Shown: piece by piece, positions 63,104 through 64,000 of the stretch
Numbering within the stretch: position 1 is the first letter of the stretch
How the letters are laid out: each line of letters begins with the position of its first letter
From: Streptomyces ambofaciens ATCC 23877
GTDB lineage: Bacteria; Actinomycetota; Actinomycetes; Streptomycetales; Streptomycetaceae
DNA: 64,000 nucleotides
Assembly: GCF_001267885.1 (NCBI RefSeq)
Contig: NZ_CP012382.1
Span: forward strand, 1,661,001-1,725,000
Direction: 5' to 3'
Notes under the pieces: generated by a model
Database searches by the model: none
What the model saw: only the letters and a program-made list of their open reading frames with translations
What the model was told of the DNA's origin: nothing
Position numbers and translations under genes: made by a program

Positions 63104-64000
63104 CTACTGCGGGGTCATCCGGTCGACCATCTCCGGGTGCTCCTTCAGCCAGGCGGCCACGGCTTCCTCCTCGTGGCCCTGCCCGCGGTCCTTGATCTCG
63201 GCCTCCAGGGTGCCGAGCTCGTCCTCACTCATGTGGAAACCCTTGATCCACTTGGTGAGCTGCGGGTACTGCTCGGGGAACTTCTTGCTGGAGATGGTGC
63301 GGATCGTGTTGCCCTCGCCGAAGGCCTTCTTGGGGTCCTTCAGCTTGGTCAGCTCGTAGTCGCTGTAGGCCCAGTGCGGGGACCACAGGGTGACCGCGAC
63401 CGGCTCCTTCTTGGCGTAGGCGCGCTTCAGCTCGGCCAGCATCGCCGGCGTGGAGCCGTCCACGATCTCGTACTCGTCCTCCAGGCCGTAGCCCGGCAGC
63501 ACCTCGTCCTTCGCGAGCTGCATCTCACCGGTGCCGGGCTCGATGCCGATGATCTTCCCGTCGAAGAGGTCGGCCTTGCCCTTGAGGTCCGCGAGGGACT
63601 TGACGTCCTTCACGTAGGAGGGGACGGCGATCTCCAGGGAGGTCGGCTCGTACCAGGTGCCGAGGTCGGTGAGGTTGTCCTTGTTCTTCTCCCAGTAGTT
63701 CTTCTGGGCGTGCGGCAGCCAGGCGTCGAAGTTGAGGTCGAGGTCGCCGGAGGCCAGGCCGGTGTAGACCGGGCCGACGTCCATCTGCTTCAGGTTCATC
63801 TTGTAGCCGCGACGCTCCAGGACGTTCTTCCACAGGTAGGTGACGGCGACGTCCTCCTCCCACGGGAACCAGGCCACGTCCAGGGTGCGCTTCGCCTCGG
63901 CCGGGGTGCCGCCGGCGCCACCCTCGACCGGGGCGAGCTTGTCGACGAGGCCCGGGTTGCTCTTCAGCCAGGTGCGGACGGCGTCCTGCTGCTTGCCCTT
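63104..64000 (-). CDS. Glycine betaine/proline betaine transporter, C-terminal substrate-binding part (partial)
   Basis: An open frame of 298 codons continuing past the window edge. From about 63900 to the stop it is a complete OpuAC domain: VAWFPWEEDVAVTYLWKNVLERRGYKM, MDVGPVYTGLASGDLDLNFDAWLPHAQKNYW, IGIEPGTGEMQL and VTLWSPHWAYSDYELTKL, with the aromatic residues of the betaine box. Before it stands KQQDAVRTWLKSNPGLVDKLAP, the end of a second OpuAC-like domain, and a Gly/Ala linker. So it has at least two tandem binding domains, perhaps fused to a permease farther upstream. Osmoprotectant uptake. Confidence 0.85.
   Translation of the reverse strand, partial: KGKQQDAVRTWLKSNPGLVDKLAPVEGGAGGTPAEAKRTLDVAWFPWEEDVAVTYLWKNVLERRGYKMNLKQMDVGPVYTGLASGDLDLNFDAWLPHAQKNYWEKNKDNLTDLGTWYEPTSLEIAVPSYVKDVKSLADLKGKADLFDGKIIGIEPGTGEMQLAKDEVLPGYGLEDEYEIVDGSTPAMLAELKRAYAKKEPVAVTLWSPHWAYSDYELTKLKDPKKAFGEGNTIRTISSKKFPEQYPQLTKWIKGFHMSEDELGTLEAEIKDRGQGHEEEAVAAWLKEHPEMVDRMTPQ

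Overview
The window is high-GC actinobacterial chromosome, almost certainly Streptomyces. Third codon positions are strongly GC-biased, many genes start with GTG or TTG and overlap as GTGA or ATGA, there are arginine-pathway ARG boxes, and the gene order metNIQ / argH / argCJBDR / pheST / infC-rpmI-rplT / glnA4 / glycine betaine transporter matches, from memory, the S. coelicolor-lividans core chromosome. I saw no insertion sequence, prophage, integrase, CRISPR array, tRNA or rRNA.

Region by region. (1) 1-6.8 kb: edge of a cobalamin gene (cobL), a GNAT acetyltransferase, the methionine importer metN-metI-metQ with a Cys/Met-rich leader peptide, a HAD phosphatase, two small membrane proteins and a second GNAT. 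(2) 6.8-13.1 kb: a sigma-like HTH protein, a Tat-exported GDPD phosphodiesterase, a PlsC-type acyltransferase, a pqrAB-like TetR/MFS efflux pair with a clear operator, and an aldo/keto reductase. (3) 13.2-24.4 kb: argH and the argC-J-B-D-R operon, enclosing a cell-surface block: an L,D-transpeptidase, then a ferric-reductase-like transmembrane flavocytochrome, a tandem FMN-binding protein and the flavin transferase ApbE. (4) 24.4-36.7 kb: a MarR pair, a GH51 arabinofuranosidase, a DUF6314 protein, a histidine-phosphatase fold without its histidines, a divergent MocR/EamA pair, DUF1918, a GHL10-type hydrolase, a 3-hydroxyacyl-CoA dehydrogenase, a Nudix hydrolase and an NsdA-like TPR regulator.

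(5) 37-45.3 kb: translation genes (pheST; infC-rpmI-rplT with a roughly 300-nt leader and a probable AUC start; a SpoU/TrmH methyltransferase) with an orphan PAS histidine kinase among them. (6) 45.4-53.6 kb: SseB-like and PPOX proteins, a cytosolic class-A-beta-lactamase-like hydrolase, a membrane-anchored subtilisin translationally coupled to a large Pro-rich membrane protein, a PLP fold-III enzyme and a DUF2510 protein. (7) 53.6-58.8 kb: a gamma-glutamylation catabolic cluster (SDR, ALDH, GlnA4, FadR-type regulator, C26 gamma-glutamyl hydrolase), most likely for ethanolamine or related amines. (8) 58.8-64 kb: a triplicated 76-bp repeat, a LysR/TDT transporter pair, a BtuF-like receptor coupled to an XRE-cupin regulator, and the end of a glycine betaine transporter protein with tandem OpuAC domains.

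The signals most worth following up are the Cys/Met leader peptide of metN, the covalent-flavin electron-transfer module with recently homogenised FMN_bind repeats, the overlapping divergent start codons of the MocR/EamA pair, and a palindromic repeat lying in frame inside the EamA gene.
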